Source: Mytilus edulis (lineage: Eukaryota > Mollusca > Bivalvia > Mytilida > Mytilidae). Taken from it: a stretch of 64,000 nucleotides of DNA. Under the pieces are notes generated by a model. That model had not been told where the DNA came from, did not search any database, and was given only the letters and a program-made list of their open reading frames with translations. Where the stretch lies: contig NC_092345.1 of NCBI RefSeq assembly GCF_963676685.1, positions 26,497,585 through 26,561,584 of the forward strand. Reading direction: 5' to 3'. Shown in pieces: positions 10,694-24,000 of the stretch (the stretch's first letter is position 1; every line of letters starts with the position of its first letter). The position numbers and the translations under genes are program-made.

Positions 10694-10805
10694 ATAGAAA
10701 TATACGGTCAACGCATTTTGACTGCTCAAATAGAAGAGTGCAGTATAAATAGAAATATACAGTCAACGCATTTTGGTTGCTCAAACAGAACGAGTGCAAG
10801 TATAA
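10694..10805 (+). repeat. 55-bp tandem repeat, two copies
   Basis: Units start at 10694 and 10749 with ATAGAAATATACGGTCAACG and ATAGAAATATACAGTCAACG; both include CGCATTTTG and end in a GTATAAA-like stretch. The short open frames here simply read through this repeat. Confidence 0.75.
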
Positions 10806-11007
10806 AAGTGTATGATACACGCAAGTATCACGTTATTGGTAGTAAAAAAAAGCATATGTAGAAACTTCTCGATTTATCAGACCAAAAACGTGGAAAGGTA
10901 CTTTTTGAATCATGTTTGTTTGTATATGAAAAGTTTAGAAAGAAAGCCAAGTAATTGTACATGTAATACTTTTATATTTATTTTATATATCCGTGTATAC
11001 ATACCTT

Positions 11008-13444
11008 TTAAGCGTTGTAATAATCGTTCACGTTATCTCCGTAAGGTTTTTGGTAGTCCACATGATCTCCATAAGGTTTTTGGTAGTCCACGTGATCTCC
11101 ATAAGTTTTTTGGTAAGAGTTGTACGATTCATCTACAAGAGAAAATGAAAATTAAAGGAAAACAAACATTTATCTATGAGTTATCAAAGTAAACGTTTTT
11201 GACAGACATGAGTAGTGTAATGACTTCCATTAATTGCAAACTTATTAATCATATCAATTCTTACCTGGAAGACAACATTTTGCGTCTCTTGGACAGCCAT
11301 ATGAGTTATTCACGTCACACACGTATCCTTTGCGACAAGTGAAATGTTCGCAATATCCATCTTTTTTGTAGCACTCTGGTTGCGTGTCAATAAAAGCTGG
11401 CTTTGTATCATAATAACCCGGCTTTTCACCATAGTTATCCGGCTTTGTGTCATAATATTTATCGGAATCTATAAAATAAAACAAACATGATGTTTGTCAA
11501 AGTGTTATAGGTATATGCCAAGGTGACAATAAAATTCACAATAAAAGGAAAACAATTATTATGTAAACACGACAAAAAACATACCGACAAACCAAAATCT
11601 AAAGAGTATACATTTTAGGCTTCATAAAAAGCCGGATTTAAATAGTGACGCTTCATTATGTCAAGTTTAAATCGTGAAAATTTATGAAATGAACAGAACA
11701 AATGGGTTTTTGGCGAACGGAACGGCATTATTTTAAAATTTCAGTTGCCTTCGATCATTTATAATAAATGACAAGTCATCTGTGTCTTTTCATATTTATT
11801 GGTTTGAAATTAATATGCAAAGAGTTAACAATTTTTAAAGGGAGATTTTATATACTTTATAAATGTGACGAAAGTCACTCCGTTGTGTCTTTTAAAATTA
11901 AACACCCCTTAAAATGAGAGAAACTGAAATAAATGTACTAAAAATATTGTAACTGTACTGTGAAAGTAATTTATTGCTTCCTGATGCTGTATTCTGGTTG
12001 AATATTCATTAGTTTTAAATTTTCATTTATTTTTCCTTCATCAAATTTTGATTTTTTTTTTTTTTTTGAGTATTTAAACGATTGGAAACTATTTTATAGT
12101 CTTTTTATTGAAATTTTCTAAACTGAAACCCAATTAACAGACGTTTACTCAATGAAATTTTTTTATTAAAAACAAACCATTTTTTTTTATCTCAAATATT
12201 TCGACCTATTTCATAGATATTTCAACTCTGTTTGGTATACAAGCATGAATGGAGAAGAATTTATGATCTGTTTAAAAATCGTTTTGTTTGATTCATTATT
12301 AATGTCTGTTAATGGCTTGCTGCATTTAACATGCACGAAAGAAAATAAACACATGGTTGGATTCAACATATGCCATTACAACTTATTAGTGTAAAATAGA
12401 ATCAAGTTTTACTACATGTATATACTAGATAAATTTACGAAATCCTTCAGCTAAACATTGAAATCGTCCTGCAATTATGACAAATTTCCGGCTTTATATT
12501 TAGGTGCCGATACATTTTGTGATTGTGATGTTTAAATCATTAATGAATGATCTGCACATCTCGAAGGTATCTAATTTGCGATTACCATTGTATTTTTAAT
12601 CTACATAGCTGTATTTATGCGCAATAAAAACTAAAACCTTTTAAACAAAGTTCAACTTGTTTAAATTAGTTATATATATATGCATTGTTCCAGTTATTTT
12701 TCAATCAATTTCATATTTGATTTTATCGGGTTATTAAACGAGTGGGAACAAATAAATAAAAGAAAAATTTTCATATAGCTTTTTCATACGGAATCTTCAT
12801 TAGAAATCTTTTAATTGTCCATCGAAGTAATATTGTATTTCAGAAAATGCAATCATTATTTATGTAAACGTTATTAACTGACATTTAACTGACATTTAAC
12901 GTAAAGAAAATTACATAAAGTATTTCGACGCATTTCAAGCATGATTGAAGAAGGATTAATGTCATGTTAAGAAATTATTTTCTTCAAAAGTAACATCATA
13001 AAAAAACTGAACTCCGAGATAAAATTCAAAACGGAAGTCTCTTACCAGATGGCAAAATCTTAAAGTAAAAATAAATTGTTTCTAAGTGACTGTAGGTTTG
13101 CACCATAAGCATGCACGAGAGAAAAATAAGCTTATGATTACGATACAACAGTTTGTGCCTTTTCAACTTTAAAGTATTATGTAGAAAAGGTCGATATTTT
13201 CTTTTGAAATCTTTTTGTTTCATATATCTGACATCTCAATTGCTTTTAAATTCCTGCATCGTTTGGTCAAAGCCAAGAATCCTTACTCAGACTCCAAATT
13301 CTAATGTTTTATTTCATAAATGTAAACAAAATGTATTCATATGTAACTTTGAGTTATAAAATGTAAAGGAAATGTTTAAAACATACCTGATCCGCACACA
13401 GCGGCGACCACTACGACTGCAAGTATCAACTGGATTGACATCAT
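11008..13444 (-). CDS. Gene A: secreted Cys-rich peptide with YQKPYGDHVD tail repeats (128 aa)
   Basis: Not a family I can name. Three coding exons join in phase 1: 13444-13387 (signal MMSIQLILAVVVVAAVCGS), 11468-11265 (Cys core) and 11132-11008 (tail, stop TAA 11010-11008). Donors are GTATGT, GTAAGA and a third GTATGT just after the stop. The mature part starts with a Tyr/Pro segment bearing YYDTKP twice. The core is C-x6-C-x4-C-x5-C-x7-C-x5-CC with landmarks GYC, CRKGY and CCLP. The tail holds three decapeptide-like units (YQKTYGDHVD, YQKPYGDHVD, YQKPYGDNVN). About 17% of mature residues are Tyr; no Cys lies outside the core, so the count is seven. It is the longest member because both flanks of the core carry repeats. 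An extracellular, possibly DOPA-modified or mucosal role is inference only. Confidence 0.87.
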
Positions 13445-13469
13445 CTTGAAAAAATTCTGTAAACTAAGA

Positions 13470-13760
13470 TGTTCATGCGACCTTAAATATGAAAATAAAA
13501 TACATTTTTTTCAGACAGATGTGGCACTACATTTACGCAAAATTTGTCAAAACATGCTTTAAATTGGATCAAACTATTAAACAACCACGCATTGTGGTAA
13601 AATTTAAATAAAAAAATATATCAAATGAAGACATAAGCAAATTGTTGAGTATACTAATCTCGTTTGAACACAATTACAAATTTCATGCATGCACGTATTG
13701 TAATGGGATAATATTATATTAATCGACTTATTTTACAATACATTAACAACGGAAGAAGTT
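13470..13760 (-). promoter_or_regulatory. Conserved promoter of gene A
   Basis: Reading away from the start codon: TATA-like CCTTAAATATG (13481), AAAATACATTTTTT then CAGACAGATGTGG (13497-13524), distal CGTTTGAACACAATT (13661) and TTTTACAATACATTAACAAC (near 13731). Order and spacing match the promoters of B, C, D and E. CAGATG is an E-box. Confidence 0.65.
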
Positions 13761-16700
13761 ATTGTTGTGACAACGAAATCTGGATTTAACTAGTTTTATG
13801 AAAAAATACAGGTGTAGCTTAAACAGCATAAAGTCACCAGCAATGAGCTAAATCCTTATCGCATGCATGGTAAGATGTTAAAGTCTACGACATGACACGA
13901 TGTAAAACAAAGCAAATGAAAAACCTACACAGAAAGATATGAGACTTCGTTACTTATAGGTTTGTTTTTCATTTTTCGTTTGATCATATCCACGGTGCAG
14001 AAGGGTTCAGTCCTTACCTGTACAAAATATTTAAATAAGAAGGTGTGGTATAATCGCCAAGTAGACAGCTCTCCACCTAGGTTCAAACGTCAAAGTCATC
14101 CCAGAATAGTCCTTTTATGTAATTGCTCTCTAATTCAACGTCGGAAAACTTAGGCAAACCTGAATGTGAACTCTATTTTTATCTGACAAGACGTAGGTCT
14201 GATTTTAGTAGAACGGCTGCAGACCAGACAATTTGCCTAGATCCGGTGTCTGTTCATCGCATCGCTCTTATGACTAGGTAAAATTCTTAGATCATCGTAG
14301 GATGCATATTAGTAATAAGTGGATTTATCAAAACATGTCGTAACTTAGAAAAAGTTCAACAGGGATCGTCCTATCTTTGTGACATCAACTTAGGTGTCTG
14401 ATAATGGTCTTTGGATGGTCCTTACTTTATAATGATTAATTTGTACACAAATACGAACCCCTCCTATACATGTTTATTCAAAGGAGCAGTATTACTGATT
14501 TGTAGCAAAATACCACTTTGGTAAAATACCACCGAAGTATGTTGATGAAATTTATTCTATACGTTAGTTTAATAATCACCTCCTTACACGCTTGAGAAAT
14601 GAATCCCCTTTCTGTTGTATTCAAATATTTATTAAATGATATAATATGACTTATATTTTTAACTGTTATATTTTTTCTCTTATCCACAAGATATTACTAA
14701 TACAGTAGTATTTATATGATACCCCTTTTATTCATATTTTCAAAACTTAATATAAAGAAATAGAGGGGCGTCATATATAAATAGATCACATTAAATAAAT
14801 GATCAAAAACTATAAATTTTGAAAAATGGTAAAAAAAACCAAAATTAATAAAATCACAAAAAAAGGAAAACAATTGTAGCAAGCTCCACTGATTCGTTAT
14901 AAATTGTTTTAAAAAAAACAGACACGCCTCATTTTTAGACTTATATCTCGAGTTTGACATATACAGTCATCTCAGTACCAGAATCTATGACAAACGAGAC
15001 AGTTTTTATTTTGAAATTATTAATTTCCGCCACCTTAGTAGCAATATACCTACTTCACCTGCATATGGGATATACTTATTCGGTATTCAAGAGCTTGCAG
15101 TTCATACTCAGACTTTGAAAAACGTCACTAGTGTTTGGGCAGAAAGTTTATGAACCAGGAATGTGTCAAAGAACATCTTGTCCTTTTTATAAAAAAATTT
15201 TTATCGGAAGGTACCAAGACCTTGTTGATCAAATATTCCGTATCACCTTTAAAAATTATACACGATGGTCTCGACGTATAGATTCTGTGTACTGAGGTTG
15301 TTTATCATCTTATTGCGTGTTATATTGTTCTTTTATGTGTCTTTATTAATATCAATTTTACTCTTTCGTCTGTGTTTGGTGATATCCATTTGCCGTGGTT
15401 CTGTACTTATGCATTTAGTGATTGTGTTATATGCATTATCTTTCATGTTTGCTTTGTCCGTGTGATTTTTTATATTTCTTTGATACATAATGACGTGGCT
15501 CTTTTTTTTTTAGAAATAATACTCAATAAGCATATAGATAAGCGACAAGAAGGAAAGATTAACCTCTTATTTACATTCTGCAGAGGATATGCCTAAAGAA
15601 CTATAGACTCTATCATTTTCCTACTTTGAACGACAAAATTATTTTATATAACTACCTGTGTGATGTTTACATTCTGATGTCAAACGCACGATTCTACGTT
15701 AGAGTCAATGGTAATCTAACCATTCGGTCTCAGTACTTAAAAAATCTTTCAATCGTTTCTTGGTGGATTTAATATAATGCATAAATAAAATTCAAAAATA
15801 AGAAGGCAAGGATGAGGTTGTTTAAGTTGATATATGCCTTTTTGTCCTTCGTTGTTAAATATTGTTTGTTTTTATTGGGATGAATTAGATACTTGTGGTA
15901 CTTGAACATCCTGTCATTATTGTTTATGATATTCCTGTATTCTTGTCTTAAGTTTTGTTGATTTGCTGTGTTTATACGCCTTTCGGCGTTAATTCGATAC
16001 ATATAGCGTGGATCTGTACTGATACATCCCGTTATAGTGCTATTGTAAAATGTGTTTGTTCCTTGTCTTTCTTTTTTACTATGTGTTTTGTCTATATGCC
16101 TTGTTATGTTTCTTTGTTTCATATATGACGTTGTTCTGTACTTATACATCCCGTCATTGTGTTATTGTACTATGGTAAATTTGTGTATTTTTTAATTTTT
16201 GCTAATGTGCTTGGTCAATATGCCATTTTGTGCTTCTTTGTTACATGTTTGTTTGGTTTTTTTAGTGATTAAGATTATAACACACGTCTGTTGACTGCTT
16301 TATTTTTGCCATTTTTACGTATTATTTTTGTTCGTTTTGTTCACGCATGGTTGTCAATATAATGGAATTTGTTGCGAATGTCATACAAGTGAGATGTTTA
16401 GCTAGCTATAAAACCAGGTTCAATCCACTATTTGCTACATAAAAAAATGCCGGTGGAAAGTCAGGAATTTGACAGTTGTTATCCATAAGTTTGATGTGTT
16501 TGAGCTTTTGATTTTGCCGTTTGATTAGGGACTTTCCGTTTTGAATTTTTTGTACTCCTTATTTATATGATCGATGCATTAGATTTGCCTTTAGACATAA
16601 TATGTATGAAATCGTGATACTTTGAATTAAAATCACTCAAAAATATATGATGATTATCACTGAATATCGCTATTAGTTTTCACTATTTACGAATACTTTT

Positions 16701-17940
16701 TTCAATTATCATATAAAAAATGTACAAACTTCTATTCAACTGATTGAAAGATTATATCTTCATCATATGAATATCAAGCTAAATAACTTCTTGATATGTC
16801 TATTTAAAGGTTTTTTAAGCTTTTGAGGTGGATGACGACAAGTTTGTGTTTTGTAAAGAATATTACCATAAAAATTTTGATGTGAAATACCTGAACGTAT
16901 AAGATGTCTGCATGTTGAATTATATTTACGAATTATCCTTGCACCGATGATAACATTTATTAAATGTTTGACTAGTTTGTGATATCGATAACTCTGATGT
17001 AATGAACACTATTCTAACCCCACCATATTTCATGTGTTCTTTTGTTTGCCCCGATATAGGAAGCATATTAGCAGTATTTGTTTTCCAGATACCATTAGGA
17101 TTTTGTCGTTTTAGGAATTTTGATTTACGGAAAATCACGGTTTCACTCATTTAAAATATCTAACTTTTATCAATTGTGACTTTGATAGAGAGATGTATCA
17201 TGCATTGGTACTCATACTTCATCTTCTTATAACTATAGAAACCTCTTTATTGGTGAATAGTAATAATGAAGATCTTTTGGATTTTTTTTATGCGTTTTGG
17301 CCATTTTATAATTGGCATATCCTTCACATCCAATTTCATCTCGATAAAGACATTGTCTTTAACTTTACGCTATACACAACTTGTAGGATACTTCAATGAT
17401 TCACAAATTTTTTTTGTAAACCAATTATGGTAAAACAAAAAAAATCATTGTTGCAGACCATACAGTTACCTATAATAGCTTCCATTCACTCTTTTTGAAC
17501 TCTCGTGGATAATTATCACATTGTTAAACAAACTACATCTCCTTACTGTAAACGAAAAGGTTTGCATATGCTGCACCTTTCCTGGTTAATTAAACTAGAA
17601 GCGCATATAATTTTCAAAATCTGTATTCATTTATAAACTTAATAGGCCGATGAGTGAAGCCCTGTTCAACTGCTTTGTATTGTTTTTTTCATAATTTGTT
17701 CTTTTAAACCGCTATCCCAGGTTTGTTCAAGATGATCACGTCTTTAACTCCTCCACGTTCTCTACGTGCCTGTCCCACGTCATGAACGTGTTATTCAGCG
17801 GTTGACATATTACTGTTTATCATATATTTTTTCGTTTGTTTTAACATTACGTCATATCCAGACCTTTTATTACTGACTATGCGATACGGGGTTTGCTAAC
17901 TAATCTTCTGGAGAGTTATCTCTTTGGAAATCAAACCATA
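13760..17940. other. Gene-free stretch between genes A and B
   Basis: No supported exon. It holds a retroelement relic (about 14985-16260), a dispersed tail (about 16370-16560, GCTATAAAACCAGGTTCAAT then GATTAGGGACTTTCCGTTTT) and a second-family tail (about 17440-17560, CAGACCATACAGTTACC). The rest is AT-rich. The 126-codon minus-strand frame at 15769-16149 is antisense to the relic's 3' region and has no independent support. Confidence 0.6.
14985..16260 (+). mobile_element. Decayed retroelement 3' end, paralogous to 55255-56130
   Basis: The plus strand keeps fragments of the ORF C-terminus (reading near GRYQDLVDQ around 15200-15240, with frameshifts) followed by a 3' region with CGTGGTTCTGTACTTATGCA and CATCCCGTTATAGTG. 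The copy at 55.26-56.13 kb preserves the frame better. A reverse-complement 3' fragment lies at about 45170-45440. Confidence 0.6.
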
Positions 17941-17946
17941 TTTATT
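17941..17946 (-). terminator. Poly(A) signal of gene B
   Basis: AATAAA on the minus strand, about 80 nt after the stop of exon 3 (stop 18030-18028). No donor is evident after this stop, so gene B appears to end within exon 3, unlike A, C, D and E. Confidence 0.6.
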
Positions 17947-18027
17947 TCATTTTAATATTGACAATAAAAAATGGTATGCATTGCAATGAACTAAAACTTC
18001 ATTAATCTTTAATCTCGATATCGTTAT

Positions 18028-21000
18028 CTAATTTCCATATGAGTTCCACCGTGAGTAAGGCTTGTAAGGCTTGTAAGGCTTATAAGCTGAAAAAGAAAAC
18101 AAAATTATTTTTTCGGTAATTCAAAACCAAATGTAATGCTGGAAATATTACTTACCGCTTAAATACATGATAAGTTTGTCACAAATATGCATTGAATCAA
18201 ACTGATATCTTTCCACGTAGTGAGTATTTCCTGCAGCTTTTAAAAAGGCAGGTTTTTTTTTCTCTCGGAAGACACTAGATTGGCTATACTTTTAGTTCAC
18301 GGTTTGCGGAGGAATACTACAATTACAGTTAATTATAAGGACATTCTGATTCTGACCAATGAATTTAAATTTCGTTGAAGGAGAAAATGTGATAAGAGCA
18401 ATTATATGTTTTTATATTAGATACCTTAGTCCAGAAATGTCACGTGTAATGTCATTTTGACATCATGAACATGTCAAAATTTTCATATTTGACATACTAT
18501 GGCCATTTCACGCATAGTGACAGATCAAAATACAAAAAGTATGTATGAACAACAGTTGTATTCAAACATATTACTCAATTTTTTAATGACAATATCTCAA
18601 ATTGGGTTATTTTTTAAGTTAAATTGGCACGAAATGTGAGTAGTGACTTCAAGTATGAAGCCCAAATGTCAATATGAAAACAAAATACAACAAGAGAGCA
18701 CACGCTGAAATGTCACACCTGCTTTACTGATAATTAAGTTCATGTTGATAGTTATAAACTTGAAAACTTTTCTGCAAGTATGACATCAACCTAATATTAT
18801 ACAAGAATATGAGGTCAAGGTCAGATAATCCAAAATCAGAAATACAAGTGCACCTAACATTTATCCAATGCATTACATATAGTTGATAGTTTCTTAGAAA
18901 CAAAATCAACCAAGAAAATGTAACATTGACCGATGAACCCTGAAATTAAGGTAAAGGTCAGATTAACCATGCCAGACAGACATGTACAGCTGACAATCAA
19001 TCTAGGCACCATGTATATAGTAATTATATTGCATATGGTACCTAAAACCCATGAAAACTTAACTTTGAACAATAATTTCTGAAAATTAGGTCAAGTTAAG
19101 ATGAAACCTAGTGGACAGACATATACATCTACAATCATTCCAAACACCAAATAAAGTTGACTTATCGTTTAAAGTTTAAGATAAAAAAAAAAAAAAAGGA
19201 CCTCGCACATACGTACCTACTGAATATAGTTATCCTATTATTCGTAATCAGACAGAAATTAACATTACAAAAAATCTAAACATTCTTTTCAAGTATAGTC
19301 ACTGAATCATGAAAATGAGGTCACCGGCAGTGGACATATGACAGAAAACAACATAACATAAGGTATCTATATAAAAAAAGAAGGGTCCAGGTCTTCCATC
19401 TTTCATAATATAAAGCTTTGAAGTATTTAGTTCTCATGAACGCAGCTACCGACGTTGTCGGATTACTATCGCTATGTCGAGCTGCTTTCAAGCTCGACAA
19501 AAATGAGAATACTGATGTCTGACAGACTAAGCTATCATGAACATCGATAAAGTGGGTTTTGTTGTTGTAAATTATTGAAATTGATTTTTTTTAATTCAAA
19601 TGTGGCCTTAACATTCTTGCTGATTGTTCAGTGTTTTTCATAGTGCTACAACAGTTGTGAACAGACAATCATGTTCACATCGCACAATAATTTTCCGTTT
19701 TAATCCCCCATACCTTTTTTGGGGGTTAAATTCTGAGATCTGAATACTAAACATAACTAAGGTATAATAGTTGCAAGAAACAATAATACTAGTTATAGTT
19801 TATTGACATAAATACGAGTTTTTCAGTCACTATCTTTGCTTTGACATGATAAACAAAAAGTGCTACAGTCCATGTACTTATGATTACATTTATTGAAATA
19901 ATTCTTAAATCCCTGAAGATCCTTTGTTGTCTTAATAAAAGTTTTCTTGTGTACGACATTCGTTAGTGCAATATTAAAGCATTCAAACAAAAATAAAAAG
20001 CATAAACATTGAAATATATATATGCATGCAATGCATTAGAATGAACAGTTTGAACACATGTTTGTACCAATTTTATCAAATGACAAAATATGTTTCAATG
20101 CACAAATGGTTAGGCAACTTATTCCAGATTTGTGCAACATTATAGCGAAATGATTTTAAGCCATACCTGGTACTTCAGTCTTTCGGGAGTACTGCTGTGG
20201 AACACTGTTAACTAAAATCATTATTCTAAATTATAATATCAATTAAACAATGTAGATCCTTCTTTTTTTTTTGTTTTTTTTTTTATCATAAGTCATTTTT
20301 GTTTTGGCGCCAGCTGAAAAACCGGCCTCCGGGTGTGGGATTTTCTCACTGTGTTGAAGACCCATTGGTGGCTTTCGGCTGATTTTGCTCTTTGGTCGGG
20401 TTGTTATCTCTTTGACACATTCCCCTTTTACATTCTCAAGTTTAACTTGAATATTATATATGAATTATATTAAATATTTCTATTTAATTAGTTTTTCTTT
20501 TCCTCATTTTTAAAGAAAGCTGTTTTTATTTTTCTAGCAATTTTTTGCATTAACTACCATAGTCTTTTTGGACATTTGTTTCATTTTTAAAGATTTTTGT
20601 TCACCACAATAATTCGAAATTACGACAGTAGTTGAATACTTATTGAATGAATGAAAAGATGTTGTTAGTCTGCCTGGATAGCTAAGTTTTCTTGATGCTT
20701 TTCTACATGTTTCAGATAAATAACTGTTTAAAGTCAATTCCGATTCTAACGTGGCTCCAAAGTAACCATTCTTGTAAACAGTAGTTTTGTAATCGTTTTA
20801 ATAAAATTTCAATTTTTTTTAATTTTTTCTATTTTTCTAATGTATAGCCTGGAATTTGTCAGGATTAGCCTTCATCAATTCCCCTACCAAACCAGGTTAT
20901 AGATTTAAGCTACCTTATCTACATCATAATCATTATAGAATACATTCCATTCCCAATTTTATTGTAATCATCAGTATATCTATAATGATACTTTTTTGTA

Positions 21001-24000
21001 CAAAAAGAAATATGGAATTTATTAAGACATTCATAAGAACTGGACCAAAACTTTGACCCTGTGATAATTAAAACATTTAAACATTTGATTTTTACCACTG
21101 ATAAATGTTTCAATAAATTTTGTAAACATTGTTTTCTATTTCAAAAACAAATTTCACTTGATAATAATTGTAGATTCTTTTTTGTTGACGGACCATATAC
21201 TTCAGGCTTTATTAAAAGTAAATCGTGCAGTAATCAACGAAATGCTTTATATATTCCCATCAGAATTGCAGCAACAAATGTGCTTTCTTCCCAAGTTCTA
21301 TAATATTAAAAGTGTTTTTTTTTAAACTAAAATCAGATTTTATTGCCGACAGTACAGAATGAAAATGTACCATGAATTTGTCATATTTTGCTCTTTCATA
21401 AAGATTTGAAAAACAATGCAACACGGGTCTATGCTTCCTTTCTTGAGAGTTTATCTTACAAAAAAAAAGTGCGGAGAACAAAGCAGCTTTTAGATGATCT
21501 TGATAAATGCAAATTTCAATTGCTTTATAAACTAAAAATTATTTAGGATATAATATTACTGGTTGTACAATATTTATAAATTTTCCTGTGAAAGTTTCAT
21601 ATCCTGTAGCTTTTATTTAATCAAATATGTTTAACCTCACTTTCACTCTTGTAACAGGTGTACAATTTTATTCATTATAATCAATTTAATTCTCTTCGAT
21701 TTTTATTATACTCGGAGGTTTTCTGTCTCTTTAATGTTTTTGTATCCTAAATATAAATATGCAAACTTTATGAAAAAAAATATTTCTGACGACTCTTTAG
21801 GATAAATGAGAATTTCATCATTTTCGTATAAAATAAGATTAATACTTTGTAATAGTAGACAAAAATTGTTCATGATCTATGAAAGGCAGATGTCAACGAT
21901 GTTTTAGTCTTTCCTAGCAATCACAACTTACCTCTAACGTTCTCTAAATAACAATTTGAAAATATGTAATATCAACATATACCTGGAAGACAGCAGTTTT
22001 CGCTTTGTGAACAGCCATACAAAAACTTTTTGTCACAACTGTATCCTGCCCGACATGGGTAACTATCACAATATCCGCCATCTGCGTAGCATTTTAGCTC
22101 GTTCGAAACAGAATAACCTTTAAAATCGGATAAAATAAAACAGTTTAGTCTTAAATGATTGTTTTTTCATTTCGTTGTTATAGGCTGTGAACTAGCTGTG
22201 AGTGACTACAATATATATGTTCTTAGTATAAAAATAAGGATATATGGGGTGATTGCCAATGAGACAACTATCAACTAAAATCAAAATTAAGTGAATTAGT
22301 GGGGGGGGGGTTTTGCTGTTGGGTTTTATAAATACATGTTCTTCTGCTTTGTGTCGATCTGATAAGTTAAGCCTTTTTCAACTGTTTGTTCATATATTGT
22401 ACTATTACACCACAGTCACATTTTAAGATAAACCTACAAAATAGTTAACCACACCACATTCTGTATGTGGTGTCCCGAGTTAGGAGCCTGTAATTCAGTG
22501 GCTGTAGTTTTTGCTGATTATCAAAATAAATCGTTCATTGGTTTGTATATAAAGCAGGTCGTTAGTTTTCTCGTCTGGATTGATTTACATTTTGTTTTCT
22601 CAGAGCCTTTTATAGCTGACTATGGGGTATGGATTTTCCAGATTGTCGAAGGCTGTACGGTGACCTGTTATAAATAGTTCTTTACTTCTATGTCATTGGA
22701 GAGTTGTTTAATTGGCAATCTAGTCTGAAGTTTGTTCGTAAATTCTTTTGTCATGAATTAGGCTGTGAGTTTCCTCAATTGAATTGTTTCATCATTTTCA
22801 TGAAGGCGACTTTTATTTGTCTCATTTATATTTATATACTTGTTGATATTTTTTTATTCAAAAAATGATCAAATTATATGAAGTGTATCGAATACTTTTT
22901 TGACATAGGCGAGGGCAATATTGAGAAAGTCTTATCACGTTTTATATGATTATATTTCATTTGATAAATGGCTTGAATTGATGATTTAAATGATTCATTT
23001 CTAAAACAAAAATGCATCACACATCGTTTAGTATAGCATACTGAATTAAGCGCAATAATTCCTTGTTAAATAAAACGAATAAAAATAAAGATATGTTTGC
23101 AAGGTGTTACATGTCGCAGCGTGTGGTGATTATATGCGATGTAATATGCTTTAAGATTTATGACCCCTTCTGTTGCCATGGGATTTTTAAAAATTCACAC
23201 TGCAATAGTGTCAAAATAATTAAAAGATAACGAATAATAGAAATGGGACATTTTGTACATATACCAAGATGAAACTTCGTGCAAAGCATTATTATTCATT
23301 GTTTTATTGCATTTAATAGAAAAGGGCGATTTTCTGTCAAATGAAACCAAAACGCACTATATTAAAGAGAATTTCGTTAAAAAAATCAAAACATAGATTA
23401 CTTATTTGTTTTTCTATGATTTGCTAGTATTTATTGTATAACAAAAGTCTTAACAGACTTTAAATTCCAAACAACCTCGTGCTCAGTCACAAAAGTCGAG
23501 CGCACCATAGAAAGTGTTCTTGAATAGGTCCATATTTATATTTGTTTTCAACAGTATCTAAATTTATAAACTTGTTTAAAGGAAATCATTGCTAGCATCG
23601 CATGCAATAGTACTATATCTATCAAACATAGAATTGACAAATATGATAGTACAAGGGGCAACCTCTGAATTTTCTTTAAAGCTTCCATATGTTTAACATT
23701 GAGTAAACATAAGGGTACATAACCTCTAACCAGATTCAAAATATTACGACAACAACCTAAAAAAAAGTAGGTATACGTGATAAAAATCCTCAAGATAAGT
23801 TTAATATAAGATATATATATATATTTTAATTTATCGATGAGATCATTTAACAGTATCTTTTAATTTGTTCGTTCAATTTTGTGTCATCTTATGCTGATTT
23901 TTTTCCTGAAGTCATAATAACTACACCAATTTATATATCAAAATTAAAATATTCAAAATCTTTTAAAAAATTTTTTTTTTTTTTTTTGAAATTACAATTT

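Noticed and set aside
11254-11484. Single-exon reading of the gene A core frame
   Set aside because: The frame ends beyond a clear donor (CCAG then GTAAG) and begins inside an intron; the spliced three-exon model explains start, phase and tail.
15769-16149. 126-codon minus-strand frame
   Set aside because: Antisense to the 3' region of a retroelement relic that recurs at 55.6-56.1 kb; no start context, no splice sites.
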